Shown: positions 34,616-44,332 of the stretch, piece by piece
Position numbering within the stretch: the stretch's first letter is position 1
Layout: each line of letters begins with the position of its first letter
Assembly (NCBI GenBank): GCA_902517175.1
Contig: CABYBM010000003.1
Span: 1 to 58,744, forward strand
Length of the DNA stretch: 58,744 nucleotides
From: an uncultured Pelagibacteraceae bacterium
GTDB taxonomy: Bacteria > Pseudomonadota > Alphaproteobacteria > Pelagibacterales > Pelagibacteraceae
Direction of reading: 5' to 3'
Position numbers and translations under genes: made by a program
The notes under the pieces: generated by a model
What the model saw: the letters and a program-made list of their open reading frames with translations, nothing else
What the model was told of the DNA's origin: nothing
Database searches by the model: none

Positions 34616-35371
34616 CCAAATCCTCTTCATGCTGAAATAAACAAGTATTGTTAAAATTATCAAATAAACAATAGCTTTGAATCCCATTTGATGTCTAGCT
34701 TCTAAGCTTGGTTCCGCCGCCCACATTAAGAAAGTAGTTACGTCTTTAGACATTTGTTCTACACTTGGACTCGTCCCGTCTGAATATTCAATAATTCCGT
34801 CTGAGAGAGGTGCTGACATTTTAATTTTATTACCGTACATATATTTATTGTAATGAACACCATCATCTAAAATCATTCCACTAGGAGCTTCCTCATAGCC
34901 TTGTAATAAAGAATATATATAATCTACTCCACCCCCTCTAGCTTTTACCAGTACAGACATATCTGGAGGGTATGCACCACCATTAGCTGCTTCGGCTGCC
35001 TTAACATTTTCATAAGGCATCACAAATTTATCAGAGAGTTTTCCTGGTCTTTGAAACATTTCACCATCTGCGTTTGGTCCATCTGTTACCTCAAATGAGG
35101 CAGCAATTGCTTTTGCTTGAGCTATTGAAAACTCTGGCCCACCTTTTTCAGATAAATTTCTATAACTTAAATATTTCATTGAATGGCAAGCTGCACAGAC
35201 TTCTGTATAGACTTGATATCCTCTTTGAAGTGAAGCTCTATCAAATTTTCCAAATAATCCTTTAAAACTCCAATCAGTTTTTAAATATTCAACTTTTTCT
35301 GCAGAAATTACATTTACACTGGATACACAAAACAAAATTATTATTGAAAATAGTTTAAGAATGTTTTTCAC
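34592..35371 (-). CDS. petC: Cytochrome c1 of the bc1 complex
   Basis: Haem motif VCAACHSMKYLSYRNL, C-terminal TM anchor. Confidence 0.96.
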   Translation of the reverse strand: MKNILKLFSIIILFCVSSVNVISAEKVEYLKTDWSFKGLFGKFDRASLQRGYQVYTEVCAACHSMKYLSYRNLSEKGGPEFSIAQAKAIAASFEVTDGPNADGEMFQRPGKLSDKFVMPYENVKAAEAANGGAYPPDMSVLVKARGGGVDYIYSLLQGYEEAPSGMILDDGVHYNKYMYGNKIKMSAPLSDGIIEYSDGTSPSVEQMSKDVTTFLMWAAEPSLEARHQMGFKAIVYLIILTILVYFSMKRIWSRVKSEV

Positions 35372-36633
35372 TATTCTATTTTACTTTCCCTTTTTTTAGC
35401 CATTGCCATATTGGGTGATCCTCCCAGCACTGATTCCGTAATACTTAATGGTAAAGGTATAGTCCTCTCCTTTAACCCTAGCACTGGTAAAATAACTAAA
35501 AAATGTAGGAAATAATAAGCAGTCGCGACTCTTGCAATTAATAAGTAAAGCCCTTCAGCAGGCATTGCACCCATATAACCTAATATTAAAACGTCGGCTA
35601 CTAGTATCCAATAAAATTGTTTATAGAGTGGTCTGAATACTGCTGACCTTATTTTCGAAGTATCTAGCCAAGGTAAAACAGCTAAAATTAAAATTGCAGA
35701 TAACATAGCTACAACTCCAAGCAACTTATCAGGAACTGATCTTAAAATTGCATAAAAAGGTAGTAGATACCATTCAGGAACAATGTGCGCTGGTGTTACT
35801 AATGGATTAGCTTCTATATAATTATCGGCATGTCCTAAAATATTAGGCGCGTAGAATACAAAAAAAGCAAATACAATCATAAACATCAATAATGCAAATC
35901 CATCCTTAATAACTATGTAGGGATGAAAAGGAACTGTATCTTTTGATGGTTTTTTAATATCTATTCCAACAGGATTATTGTTACCAGGAACGTGTAACGC
36001 CCAAATGTGTAAAACTACTAACCCTAAAATTAAAAAAGGTATTAAATAATGTAAAGTAAAAAATCTTGTTAAAGTTGGATTATCTACAGAATATCCTCCC
36101 CACAACCATGTAACTATACCTTCACCAACAAGTGGAATTGCACTAAATAAGTTTGTTATTACAGTCGCTCCCCAGAAACTCATTTGTCCCCATGGTAAAA
36201 CATAACCCATGAAAGCAGCTGCCATCATCAATAAGTAAATAATTATACCAATAATCCAAATGATTTCTCTTGGAGATTTATATGATCCATAAAATAATGA
36301 TCTAAAAATATGAATGTAAACTGCTAAGAAAAACATAGAGGCACCATTTGCGTGTATATATCTTATTAACCAACCATAGTTAACATCTCTCATGATGTGC
36401 TCAACACTTTCAAACGCCATATCGGCATGAGCGATATAATGCATTGCTAAAGTTAACCCAGTTACAATTTGAGTAATTAAACAAAATGTTAAAATTCCAC
36501 CAAACGTCCACCAGTAATTTAAATTTTTTGGAGTTGGATAATCAGTTAAGTGATTTGCCAAAGTAAGTAATGGCAATCTATCATTAAACCATCTACCTGC
36601 TTTTGACTTTGGTGTGTATTCGTGATCACTCAT
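35371..36633 (-). CDS. petB: Cytochrome b of the bc1 complex
   Basis: Multi-[45 protein letters not shown]. Confidence 0.98.
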   Translation of the reverse strand: MSDHEYTPKSKAGRWFNDRLPLLTLANHLTDYPTPKNLNYWWTFGGILTFCLITQIVTGLTLAMHYIAHADMAFESVEHIMRDVNYGWLIRYIHANGASMFFLAVYIHIFRSLFYGSYKSPREIIWIIGIIIYLLMMAAAFMGYVLPWGQMSFWGATVITNLFSAIPLVGEGIVTWLWGGYSVDNPTLTRFFTLHYLIPFLILGLVVLHIWALHVPGNNNPVGIDIKKPSKDTVPFHPYIVIKDGFALLMFMIVFAFFVFYAPNILGHADNYIEANPLVTPAHIVPEWYLLPFYAILRSVPDKLLGVVAMLSAILILAVLPWLDTSKIRSAVFRPLYKQFYWILVADVLILGYMGAMPAEGLYLLIARVATAYYFLHFLVILPVLGLKERTIPLPLSITESVLGGSPNMAMAKKRESKIE

Positions 36634-36638
36634 ATATT

Positions 36639-37148
36639 TTATCCAATTTTAATTGTGTTGGCGTTAACAAATTCATACTTCGGAACTTCCATGTTCCATG
36701 GCGCTGGGCCTTTTCTAATTCTTCCAGATGTATCATAATGCGAACCATGACAAGGACAAAACCATCCATCATAATCTCCTTTATCATTTAAAGGCACACA
36801 TCCTAAATGAGTGCACACACCTAACATCACTAACCATTCAGGATTTTTTGCTCTGTCTTCATCTTTTTCTGGATGTATCAAATCTTCCATTTTAACAGAC
36901 CTTGCTTCGGCTATTTCTTCCTGTGTTCGTCTTCTTATAAAAACTGGTTTGCCTCTCCAAAGCACGGTAATTGTATTACCTGGCTTTAAAGAACTAACGT
37001 CAACTTCAGTACTAGCTAACGCTTTTACAGACGCATCAGGATTCATTTGGTCCACTAATGGCCAAACAACTGCTGCAACTCCGACTGCCCCAACAGCATA
37101 AGAGGCTGTAAATAAGAAATCTCTTCTTTCTGGTTTTTTATCTGACAC
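36639..37148 (-). CDS. petA: Rieske iron-sulfur subunit of the bc1 complex
   Basis: CTHLGC...[10 protein letters not shown]-terminal TM. Confidence 0.97.
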   Translation of the reverse strand: MSDKKPERRDFLFTASYAVGAVGVAAVVWPLVDQMNPDASVKALASTEVDVSSLKPGNTITVLWRGKPVFIRRRTQEEIAEARSVKMEDLIHPEKDEDRAKNPEWLVMLGVCTHLGCVPLNDKGDYDGWFCPCHGSHYDTSGRIRKGPAPWNMEVPKYEFVNANTIKIG

Positions 37149-37239
37149 GATTAGTAACTGTTTATATTGTCTGTTTTGGTTTAAATTACTTAATATACGA
37201 ATTCATATAATATAAAATATTAATTTTACTACTGATAGA

Positions 37240-37713
37240 ATGACACAGAATTCAACCATTTCAGGGCCAAAAATTGCACTATATGAGCCCGATATTCCAC
37301 AAAATACTGCAGCAATAATAAGAACTTGTGCTTGTTTAGGTGCAAAACTAGAAATTATTGAGCCATGTGGTTTTCTACTGTCAGATAAAAGGTTTAAGAG
37401 AGTTGTCATGGACTACATGAACCTTGAACAGATCAAATTTTATCAAAGCTCTGAAAAATTTTTTGAGAAAAAGCAGAATCAGAGAATTGTTTTAATGACA
37501 ACTAAGGGATCAATATCTTATACTGAATTTAAGTTTAAATCAGATGATACAATTTTATTTGGTCGTGAAAGTGCAGGTGTTCCTGAAAAGGTTCACAGAC
37601 TAATCAAAGATAGATTAAAGATCCCAATGAATGATAAAGTAAGATCACTAAATATTGGCTCATCTGTTGCTATAGTGTTGGCAGAAAGTTTAAGACAAAT
37701 TAAATTAATTTAA
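37240..37713 (+). CDS. trmL: tRNA (cytidine/uridine-2'-O)-methyltransferase, SPOUT family
   Basis: ALYEPDIPQNTAAIIRTCACLGAKLEIIEPCGF, FGRESAGVPEKVH, RSLNIGSSVAIVLAE. Confidence 0.92.
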   Translation: MTQNSTISGPKIALYEPDIPQNTAAIIRTCACLGAKLEIIEPCGFLLSDKRFKRVVMDYMNLEQIKFYQSSEKFFEKKQNQRIVLMTTKGSISYTEFKFKSDDTILFGRESAGVPEKVHRLIKDRLKIPMNDKVRSLNIGSSVAIVLAESLRQIKLI

Positions 37714-38541
37714 ATGGACATAGATATTAAAAAAAATCTAACAAGTAATTGGTTTAAAATATTACAAAATGTGATTTGTGATGACATCGTCAAGCTTGAA
37801 AGGAACAAATTTAAATTTAAATCTACTTCTTGGAAAAAAAATACTAAAAAAGATGAGGGAGGTGGAGAGCACAGAATTCTTAGTAATGGAAAAATATTTG
37901 AAAAAGTGGGTGTAAATTACTCAAAAGTATATGGAAAATTTCCAAAAAAATTTCAGAAAAATATTCTAGGTGCTGAAAAAGATCCAAGTTTTTGGGCATC
38001 AGGGATATCAGTTGTAATGCATATGCAAAATCCTCATATTCCTGCAATGCATTTTAATACTAGGTTCATTTGTACAAAAAAAAATTGGTTTGGAGGAGGC
38101 ATGGATGTTACTCCGGCTATTAAAGACATAAGTGAAAAAAATAATTTTCACAAAAAATTAAAACTTATGTGTGACCAACATAACAAAAAATATTATTCTA
38201 AATACAAAAAATGGTGTGATGAATATTTTTATTTACCACATAGGGATGAGGCAAGAGGAATAGGTGGTATTTTTTTTGATTATAAAAGAGATAACTTTGA
38301 AAAAGATTTTAAATTTGTAAGAGATGTGGGTGTAACATTTCAAATGTTATTTAATAATATTATAAGAAAAAAAATTTCGAAAAAATGGACTTTAAAAGAA
38401 AAGGAGAAACAGTATATTAAAAGAGGTCGTTATGCAGAATTTAACTTACTGTATGATAGAGGAACAAAATTTGGACTTCAAACTGGTGGTAATGTAGAGG
38501 GAATACTAATGTCCTTACCTCCAATCGTAAAATGGAAATAA
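37714..38541 (+). CDS. hemF: Oxygen-dependent coproporphyrinogen III oxidase
   Basis: GGGEHRILSNGKIFEKVGVNYS, WFGGGMDVTP, HRDEARGIGGIFFDY. Confidence 0.96.
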   Translation: MDIDIKKNLTSNWFKILQNVICDDIVKLERNKFKFKSTSWKKNTKKDEGGGEHRILSNGKIFEKVGVNYSKVYGKFPKKFQKNILGAEKDPSFWASGISVVMHMQNPHIPAMHFNTRFICTKKNWFGGGMDVTPAIKDISEKNNFHKKLKLMCDQHNKKYYSKYKKWCDEYFYLPHRDEARGIGGIFFDYKRDNFEKDFKFVRDVGVTFQMLFNNIIRKKISKKWTLKEKEKQYIKRGRYAEFNLLYDRGTKFGLQTGGNVEGILMSLPPIVKWK

Positions 38542-38544
38542 AAA

Positions 38545-39021
38545 ATGGATAAAGAACCAATTACACTAAATGGTCTCAATAAATTAAAAGAGGAATTAAT
38601 TTATTTAAAGGAAAAAAAAAGACCTAAAATAGTAGCTGCAATTGCTGAAGCTAGATCTCACGGAGATCTAAAAGAAAATGCTGAGTATCATGCTGCAAAA
38701 GAGGAACAATCACATAGTGAGGGAAGAATAACAGAAATTAATGACATAATTGCACGAGCAAACGTAATTGATGTAACTAAATTAAATAATGACGGTAAAG
38801 TAATTTTTGGTTCTACTGTTTATCTTGAAGATTTAGATACTGGGGAAAAAATAAATTATAAAATTGTTGGTAAAGATGAAGCTGATTTAAAACAAAAATT
38901 AATTTTTTTTCAATCTCCTATCAGTAAGGGCTTAATTGGTAAAAATAAAAACGATCTAGTTGAAATTACTACCCCATCAGGATTGAAAAATTTTGAGATT
39001 AAAGACGTAAAATATATTTAA
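38545..39021 (+). CDS. greA: Transcription elongation factor GreA
   Basis: ITLNGLNKLKEELIYLK, EARSHGDLKENAEYHAAKEEQ. Confidence 0.97.
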   Translation: MDKEPITLNGLNKLKEELIYLKEKKRPKIVAAIAEARSHGDLKENAEYHAAKEEQSHSEGRITEINDIIARANVIDVTKLNNDGKVIFGSTVYLEDLDTGEKINYKIVGKDEADLKQKLIFFQSPISKGLIGKNKNDLVEITTPSGLKNFEIKDVKYI

Positions 39022-40292
39022 CCTTTAGCAATTTTTTGAACTTGTTTATCTGAGATTTGAAAACCGTTTTGAACCCAAATTTCTTCTATCATCTTCAATT
39101 TATTTCCTAGAACTTTACCTTCAGGGATATTGTACTTTGACATAAGAATATTTGCCCCAACAGGTAAGCTTGGCAAAGTTTTATTATTATAAAAATCAAG
39201 CAATTTAATTAGTTTTTTTTCTAATTTTTTTGAAATAAATAATTTAAAACTAATAATATCAGTTACAGTTTGCCTACCATTAAAATAAAAAATTTTGTTC
39301 AAATTTTTTTCAGTAAAATAATTGATATTTACTTTTTGCTTATAAAAATTATCAATAAATTTTATTCTTTTTTGATCTTTATTAGAAATTTTAAATTTAT
39401 ATAAAAAATAATCTGCGTTATCAGTTCCATCAATAATTAATAATGAAATCAATAAAATAAAATCAATTTTAGATAAATTTTTCAGTGCGTATACATTTAA
39501 CTTTTTAAAACTTTGAAGATTTTTTAACTGAGGGAAAATTATCTCTATTAACTCAAGGCTTTCTTTGTCCTTAAGTAATTTAATAAACCCATCTGATTTT
39601 GTTAATTTTTTAAATTCCTCTACTAATCTTTCAGAAGAAAGTTTTGAAATTCCTCCAATATTTTTTTTAATAGTTTTAAAAATTTCTAGCTCATGTTTGG
39701 TATTAGAATAATTCAAAAAGAAGCGTAGGTATCTTAAGATCCTTAAGTAATCCTCTTGAATTCTTTCCTCCGGATTTCCTATAAATTTTACATTTCCACT
39801 TTCTAGGTCTTTTTTACCATTATGCGGATCAAACAAATTTCCATCTTTATCAGAATAAATTGCATTAATAGAAAAATCTCTACGATTCGAATCTTCTTTC
39901 CAGTCTAATGAATATTCAACTTTAGCATGCCTTCCATCTGTTGAAACATCTTTTCTAAGAGTAGTGATTTCATATTTTTGATCTCCTATAATTGCAGTAA
40001 TTGTTCCATGGTCAATTCCTGTTTCATAAAAGTTAATATTATTTTTTTTCAGTACATTACAAACTTCTGTGGGTATTAAGTTTGTAGCTAAATCAATATC
40101 ATCTACTTCTTCTTTTTTTATAATCTTTCGAATACATCCACCAACATATCTAACTTCGCTAATTTCGTTAAAATTATTTATTGCCTCAAATACTTTGTAA
40201 GCTGAAGTTTTTTGGGTAATTTTTTTTATGTTTTGACTTATGTAATCAAGATTTCTTGATCTGAAAAATATTTTATCTAATAATTTATCCAT
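39018..40292 (-). CDS. cca: CCA tRNA nucleotidyltransferase / poly(A) polymerase family
   Basis: VRYVGGCIRKIIKKEEVDDIDLATNL, EYSLDWKEDSNRRDFSINAIY, EERIQEDYLRILRYLRF. Confidence 0.93.
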   Translation of the reverse strand: MDKLLDKIFFRSRNLDYISQNIKKITQKTSAYKVFEAINNFNEISEVRYVGGCIRKIIKKEEVDDIDLATNLIPTEVCNVLKKNNINFYETGIDHGTITAIIGDQKYEITTLRKDVSTDGRHAKVEYSLDWKEDSNRRDFSINAIYSDKDGNLFDPHNGKKDLESGNVKFIGNPEERIQEDYLRILRYLRFFLNYSNTKHELEIFKTIKKNIGGISKLSSERLVEEFKKLTKSDGFIKLLKDKESLELIEIIFPQLKNLQSFKKLNVYALKNLSKIDFILLISLLIIDGTDNADYFLYKFKISNKDQKRIKFIDNFYKQKVNINYFTEKNLNKIFYFNGRQTVTDIISFKLFISKKLEKKLIKLLDFYNNKTLPSLPVGANILMSKYNIPEGKVLGNKLKMIEEIWVQNGFQISDKQVQKIAKG

Positions 40293-40295
40293 ATA

Positions 40296-40369
40296 TGGCT
40301 GGGGCGCTAGGATTCGAACCTAGGATGCCGGTACCAAAAACCAGTGCCTTACCGCTTGGCTACGCCCCA
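40296..40369 (-). tRNA. tRNA-Gln (anticodon TTG), CCA encoded
   Basis: Reverse complement TGGGGCGTAGCCAAGCGGTAAGGCACTGGTTTTTGGTACCGGCATCCTAGGTTCGAATCCTAGCGCCCCAGCCA folds as a cloverleaf: acceptor TGGGGCG/CGCCCCA, T-loop GGTTCGAATCC, anticodon loop with TTG, 3' CCA. Confidence 0.95.
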
Positions 40370-40402
40370 ATATTATTTTCATATAGCACAAAAAATCAAA
40401 AT

Positions 40403-41248
40403 TTATATAGTTTTTGATACATTGCACCAATAATTTTTAAATTTTCTTTTAAACTGTATCTTTGCCAACTTACAATCTTTTGAATATTGGTAATAAGCAC
40501 AAATAGCTGATCCTGAACCAGTCATCCTAACAAATAAGGGGCTATTAAGGTTTTTCAAAAATAACTTTATGTTTTTTAGTCGCGGGTATTTTAAAAAGGC
40601 TATTTTCTCAAGCGCATTAACTTGCTGAGTTAAATAGTTTGAACTGAACATTTGTTTTTTTGGACAATTGAGGTTTGGTTTAGTGAATTTTCTAACTCCA
40701 GAGTATATTTTTTTTGTAGAACATCCAAAGTTTGGTTTAACCAATAAAGTATTATATTTAGGACACTTTGTGAATTTTTTAATTTGATTGTTTGATTTCA
40801 AGATAGAGCTAGAAAAATTTATTCCTAATATCACATCAGATCCAATTGAATTACATAGTTTTTCTATTTTTATTTTAGTTAGTTTTATAATTTTTTTTTT
40901 TATAAAAAAATTTAATATCGCTGCTGCATTCATGGACCCACCACCAAGTCCAGCTTCTTGTGGTATATTTTTTTTAATACTTATTTTAAATTTTTCATTT
41001 TTTAATAAATTAGTTCTATCAAGTAATTCTAGTAATTTTTGAACTGTGTTTTCCCTTTTTATATTCTTTGAAAATTTTCCATTAAAAGAAATTTGGTGAT
41101 TATCTGACTTAATCTTTCTAATGGAGATTATATCGTGCAAGTGAATAAATGAAACAATACTCTCAATTTTATGCATTGAGTTTCTTTTTCCTGTTACATT
41201 TAGCGCTAAATTAATTTTAGCATAAGATTTAAGATAATTATTCCTCAT
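40403..41248 (-). CDS. ispE: 4-diphosphocytidyl-2-C-methyl-D-erythritol kinase
   Basis: SYAKINLALNVTGKR, IPQEAGLGGGSMNAAAIL, MTGSGSAICAY. Confidence 0.93.
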   Translation of the reverse strand: MRNNYLKSYAKINLALNVTGKRNSMHKIESIVSFIHLHDIISIRKIKSDNHQISFNGKFSKNIKRENTVQKLLELLDRTNLLKNEKFKISIKKNIPQEAGLGGGSMNAAAILNFFIKKKIIKLTKIKIEKLCNSIGSDVILGINFSSSILKSNNQIKKFTKCPKYNTLLVKPNFGCSTKKIYSGVRKFTKPNLNCPKKQMFSSNYLTQQVNALEKIAFLKYPRLKNIKLFLKNLNSPLFVRMTGSGSAICAYYQYSKDCKLAKIQFKRKFKNYWCNVSKTI

Positions 41249-42934
41249 TTAGGAATTTTTAAGGCCTTCAATCACTTTAATATTTATTTTATCTTTCATA
41301 CTATCTTCAGTATCATCAAACTTTAAAACATTATTCCAAAAATATCGTGCTTGTATTTTTTGATTTAATTTCCACAATATATCTCCGTAATGATCGTTCA
41401 CTATTGGATCCTCAGGCATTAATTCCACTGCCCTTTTAAGATATTTTTCAGCCTGAATGTAATCGTCTATAAGATAATAAGCCCATCCAATAGAGTCGAT
41501 AATATAAGGATCGTTACTTTTTGATTCGTATGCCCTTTTCAACATTTCCATTGCTTCATCAATTTTATAATCACGTTCTAACCACGAATAGGCTAAATAA
41601 TTAAGAACGTATGCGTCATCGGGATTTATTTTTAAAGAATTGAGTAAATCTTCGTCTGCTTTTTTATAATCTCCTACCCTCTCATGGCTTCCCCCTCTTC
41701 GGTAAAATAAATCCGCTCTAAGCTCAGATTGATCATCTAATGTTGTAATAATTTGAGAGTAATATTCGATTGCTTTTTCATAATTTTTCGAATTTTTATA
41801 AAAATTTGCAACATCAAATATCATTTTTAAATTTGGATTTTCTATTTTGCTAAATTTTACTTTGATAAATTTAATTGCTTTTTCATAACCTTGTTCTTCT
41901 ACAATTATTTGTGCCTCTTTCTTTAACCTAAACCAATAATAAAACTCATCTTTTTTATTAAATTTTGTAATAATTTTTTTAACTTTATTAAATTCTTCGT
42001 TTAAATAAAAATTTTCTGCGACCAAAGATAAATTAAACTCAAATTTCGAATTTAAATAATTAGACAAATTTAGATAAAAATTAGATTTTTCAAAATTATC
42101 TTGGGATGAGTAGAGATTGGACACTAAAAATAAAAATTCAGATACAACATCATTATGGTTTTGACATGAAAAAATTTTATTAAATTCCTTAAATTTTTTA
42201 TTCTCTACCCAACTTTTACTTTGGGACAGTAAAATGGTTGAGTTCATATAATCAAATTGACTAACTACATTTTCTGCTGCATTTATTTTATTTTTATCAA
42301 TTAAATAATTAAGGTAAAAAAAGATATATCTAGAATAATCTCCTTGTTGACTATTAATTAAATTAAGAAAATATGCTCCAGTCTTTTCATCCTTTAAATA
42401 ACATCTTTGAAAAGTTTCCGATATTAAAGACAAATTTCCAAAATTTTTTTTATTATTTAAAATTTTTTTATTTTTAAAAGTATAGATATATTGTTTTAAG
42501 GTCTCAAAAATTACTAAGTTTATTCTATTTTGATCTTGAAATTTTAGACTTTGAGTTAAATATCTATCAGCCTCATCAAAATTATTTTTTTTTAAACTAT
42601 CAATAATTAAAATTAAGTAAGCGTCATAAAAATCAGCATTGTCTTTGTTACCATTGTTTTTAATCACATTAATTGCTTGTGGAACCTTATTATCTAAAAC
42701 TAATGAATTTACATACCTTTTTAAATATGTGTCATGTTTGTTAAGTAAAACTTTTGAAAGGTTAAAAAATTTTAATGCTTTAGAATTATTTTGATTTTCA
42801 TACGCAATAATCCCTGAAAAATAATTTGATAAATCTCTAGAATTAAAGTCATGAAAACTAGTACTTTTAGAATATATTGGTGTCTGATAGAATAAACCAA
42901 AAATGAATAATAGTTTTATTAATTTTTTTAACAT
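41249..42934 (-). CDS. Secreted/envelope TPR-repeat protein
   Basis: Signal peptide; C-terminal TPR units (ADLFYRRGGSHERVGDYKKADEDLLNSLKINPDDAYVLNYLAYSW...PYIIDSIGWAYYLIDDYIQAEKYLKRAVELMPEDP). Confidence 0.85.
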   Translation of the reverse strand: MLKKLIKLLFIFGLFYQTPIYSKSTSFHDFNSRDLSNYFSGIIAYENQNNSKALKFFNLSKVLLNKHDTYLKRYVNSLVLDNKVPQAINVIKNNGNKDNADFYDAYLILIIDSLKKNNFDEADRYLTQSLKFQDQNRINLVIFETLKQYIYTFKNKKILNNKKNFGNLSLISETFQRCYLKDEKTGAYFLNLINSQQGDYSRYIFFYLNYLIDKNKINAAENVVSQFDYMNSTILLSQSKSWVENKKFKEFNKIFSCQNHNDVVSEFLFLVSNLYSSQDNFEKSNFYLNLSNYLNSKFEFNLSLVAENFYLNEEFNKVKKIITKFNKKDEFYYWFRLKKEAQIIVEEQGYEKAIKFIKVKFSKIENPNLKMIFDVANFYKNSKNYEKAIEYYSQIITTLDDQSELRADLFYRRGGSHERVGDYKKADEDLLNSLKINPDDAYVLNYLAYSWLERDYKIDEAMEMLKRAYESKSNDPYIIDSIGWAYYLIDDYIQAEKYLKRAVELMPEDPIVNDHYGDILWKLNQKIQARYFWNNVLKFDDTEDSMKDKINIKVIEGLKNS

Positions 42935-42945
42935 TTAGACATTGT

Positions 42946-43668
42946 ATGACTAAAAAAGTAATAAATCAAAATGACAAATTTAGAGAAGAATTGATAAATA
43001 CAATTGAACCAAATTTTGTTTTTACTGATAAACCTATAAACAGATTTATTAACAATAATGCAAAACTTGATGATAATCAGTCAAAAAATAAGAATGCGTT
43101 ACTGCTAAAACTAAAAAAACAAATCAATTCAATTGAAAATTGTAAATTGAAACAAAATTCAAGAAATTTAATTCTAGGAGATGGAAACATAAACAGTCCT
43201 ATAATGTTAATTGGTGAAGCTCCAGGTTTAGAAGAAGATAGTAACACAAATACTTTTATGGGAGAGGTTGGAGAACTCCTAGATAAAATGCTGCTGGCTA
43301 TCGAGATAAAAAAAAAAAATATTTATTGTTGTTATTCAATAAATTTTAGACCCCCAGAGGACAGAAAGCCAACGTCAGTAGAGATCAAAAGATATTCTGT
43401 GTTTTTAAAAGAGCATATATCAATAATTGAGCCAAAAATTGTTATTTTAATGGGAAGTACAGCTATGGAGGCTGTTACAGGAATTAACGGTAAAATTTCG
43501 AGTGAAAGAGGAAAATGGGAAGAGGTAATACTAAATGGTAGAACCTATCCTTTGATGATAACTTTCAATCCTTCATATTTAATAAGGTTTCCAGAGAATA
43601 AGAAATACTCATGGGAAGATCTAAAAAAAATAAGACAGAAGATAAAAGACTTAAATTTAAGGGTTTAA
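42946..43668 (+). CDS. Uracil-DNA glycosylase, family 4-like
   Basis: IMLIGEAPGLEED, FMGEVGELLDKMLLAI, NFRPPEDRKPT, late TFNPSYLIR. Confidence 0.88.
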   Translation: MTKKVINQNDKFREELINTIEPNFVFTDKPINRFINNNAKLDDNQSKNKNALLLKLKKQINSIENCKLKQNSRNLILGDGNINSPIMLIGEAPGLEEDSNTNTFMGEVGELLDKMLLAIEIKKKNIYCCYSINFRPPEDRKPTSVEIKRYSVFLKEHISIIEPKIVILMGSTAMEAVTGINGKISSERGKWEEVILNGRTYPLMITFNPSYLIRFPENKKYSWEDLKKIRQKIKDLNLRV

Positions 43669-44240
43669 TGAAAATAATCGCAGGTGTTGACGAAGTTGGT
43701 AGAGGAAGTTTAATTGGACCAGTTTATGCAGCAGCTGTTATTTTGAATAAATCAGTTAATTCTAAAATAATCAAAGACTCTAAAACACTGACTAAAGAAA
43801 AAAGGGAAATTTTATTCAATTATATTAAAAAAAATTCAATTTGGGCTACTGGTAAAGCCTCTGTTAAAGAAATAGACAAAATAAATATTCTTCAAGCGAG
43901 TTTACTTGCCATGAAAAGAGCAATAAAAAAACTCAAAAAAAAACCTTCACAAGTTTTAATAGATGGAAATAAAATACCAGATTTAAAAAATTATAAATTA
44001 AAGGCAATAGTAAAAGGTGACCAAAAAATACCTTCTATTTCAGCAGCATCCATTATTGCTAAAGTAACTAGAGATAATTTTATAAAAACATTAGCTAAGA
44101 AGAACAAAGGATATTATTGGGATCAAAATTTTGGTTATGGAACTAAGCGGCATTTAAAGGCAATAAAAAAGTTTGGTGTTAATAAACATCATAGAAAAAC
44201 ATTCTTACCAATATCAAAACTTAAGAAACACAATATCTAG
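43668..44240 (+). CDS. rnhB: Ribonuclease HII (start moved to MKIIAGVDEVGRG)
   Basis: IAGVDEVGRGSLIGPVYAAAVIL, SISAASIIAKVTRD. Confidence 0.96.
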   Translation: MKIIAGVDEVGRGSLIGPVYAAAVILNKSVNSKIIKDSKTLTKEKREILFNYIKKNSIWATGKASVKEIDKINILQASLLAMKRAIKKLKKKPSQVLIDGNKIPDLKNYKLKAIVKGDQKIPSISAASIIAKVTRDNFIKTLAKKNKGYYWDQNFGYGTKRHLKAIKKFGVNKHHRKTFLPISKLKKHNI

Positions 44241-44291
44241 TTATATTAAATTTTAGCCACACAAAACGAGTTTAAATATTTCAATCTCAGG

Positions 44292-44320
44292 TTGACCCTA
44301 GAGTCCATTTGGAGTCTAAT
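44292..44320 (+). promoter_or_regulatory. Putative ccrM promoter containing two GANTC sites
   Basis: TTGACC (44292-44297), 17 nt, TCTAAT (44315-44320); GAGTC at 44301-44305 and 44312-44316. Confidence 0.5.
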
Positions 44321-44332
44321 TATTTTTTAAAA

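Noticed and set aside
44309-44332. TTG start for ccrM giving an N-terminal extension MESNYFLK
   Set aside because: The ATG at 44333 gives the expected N-terminus, and the TTG falls within the predicted promoter.
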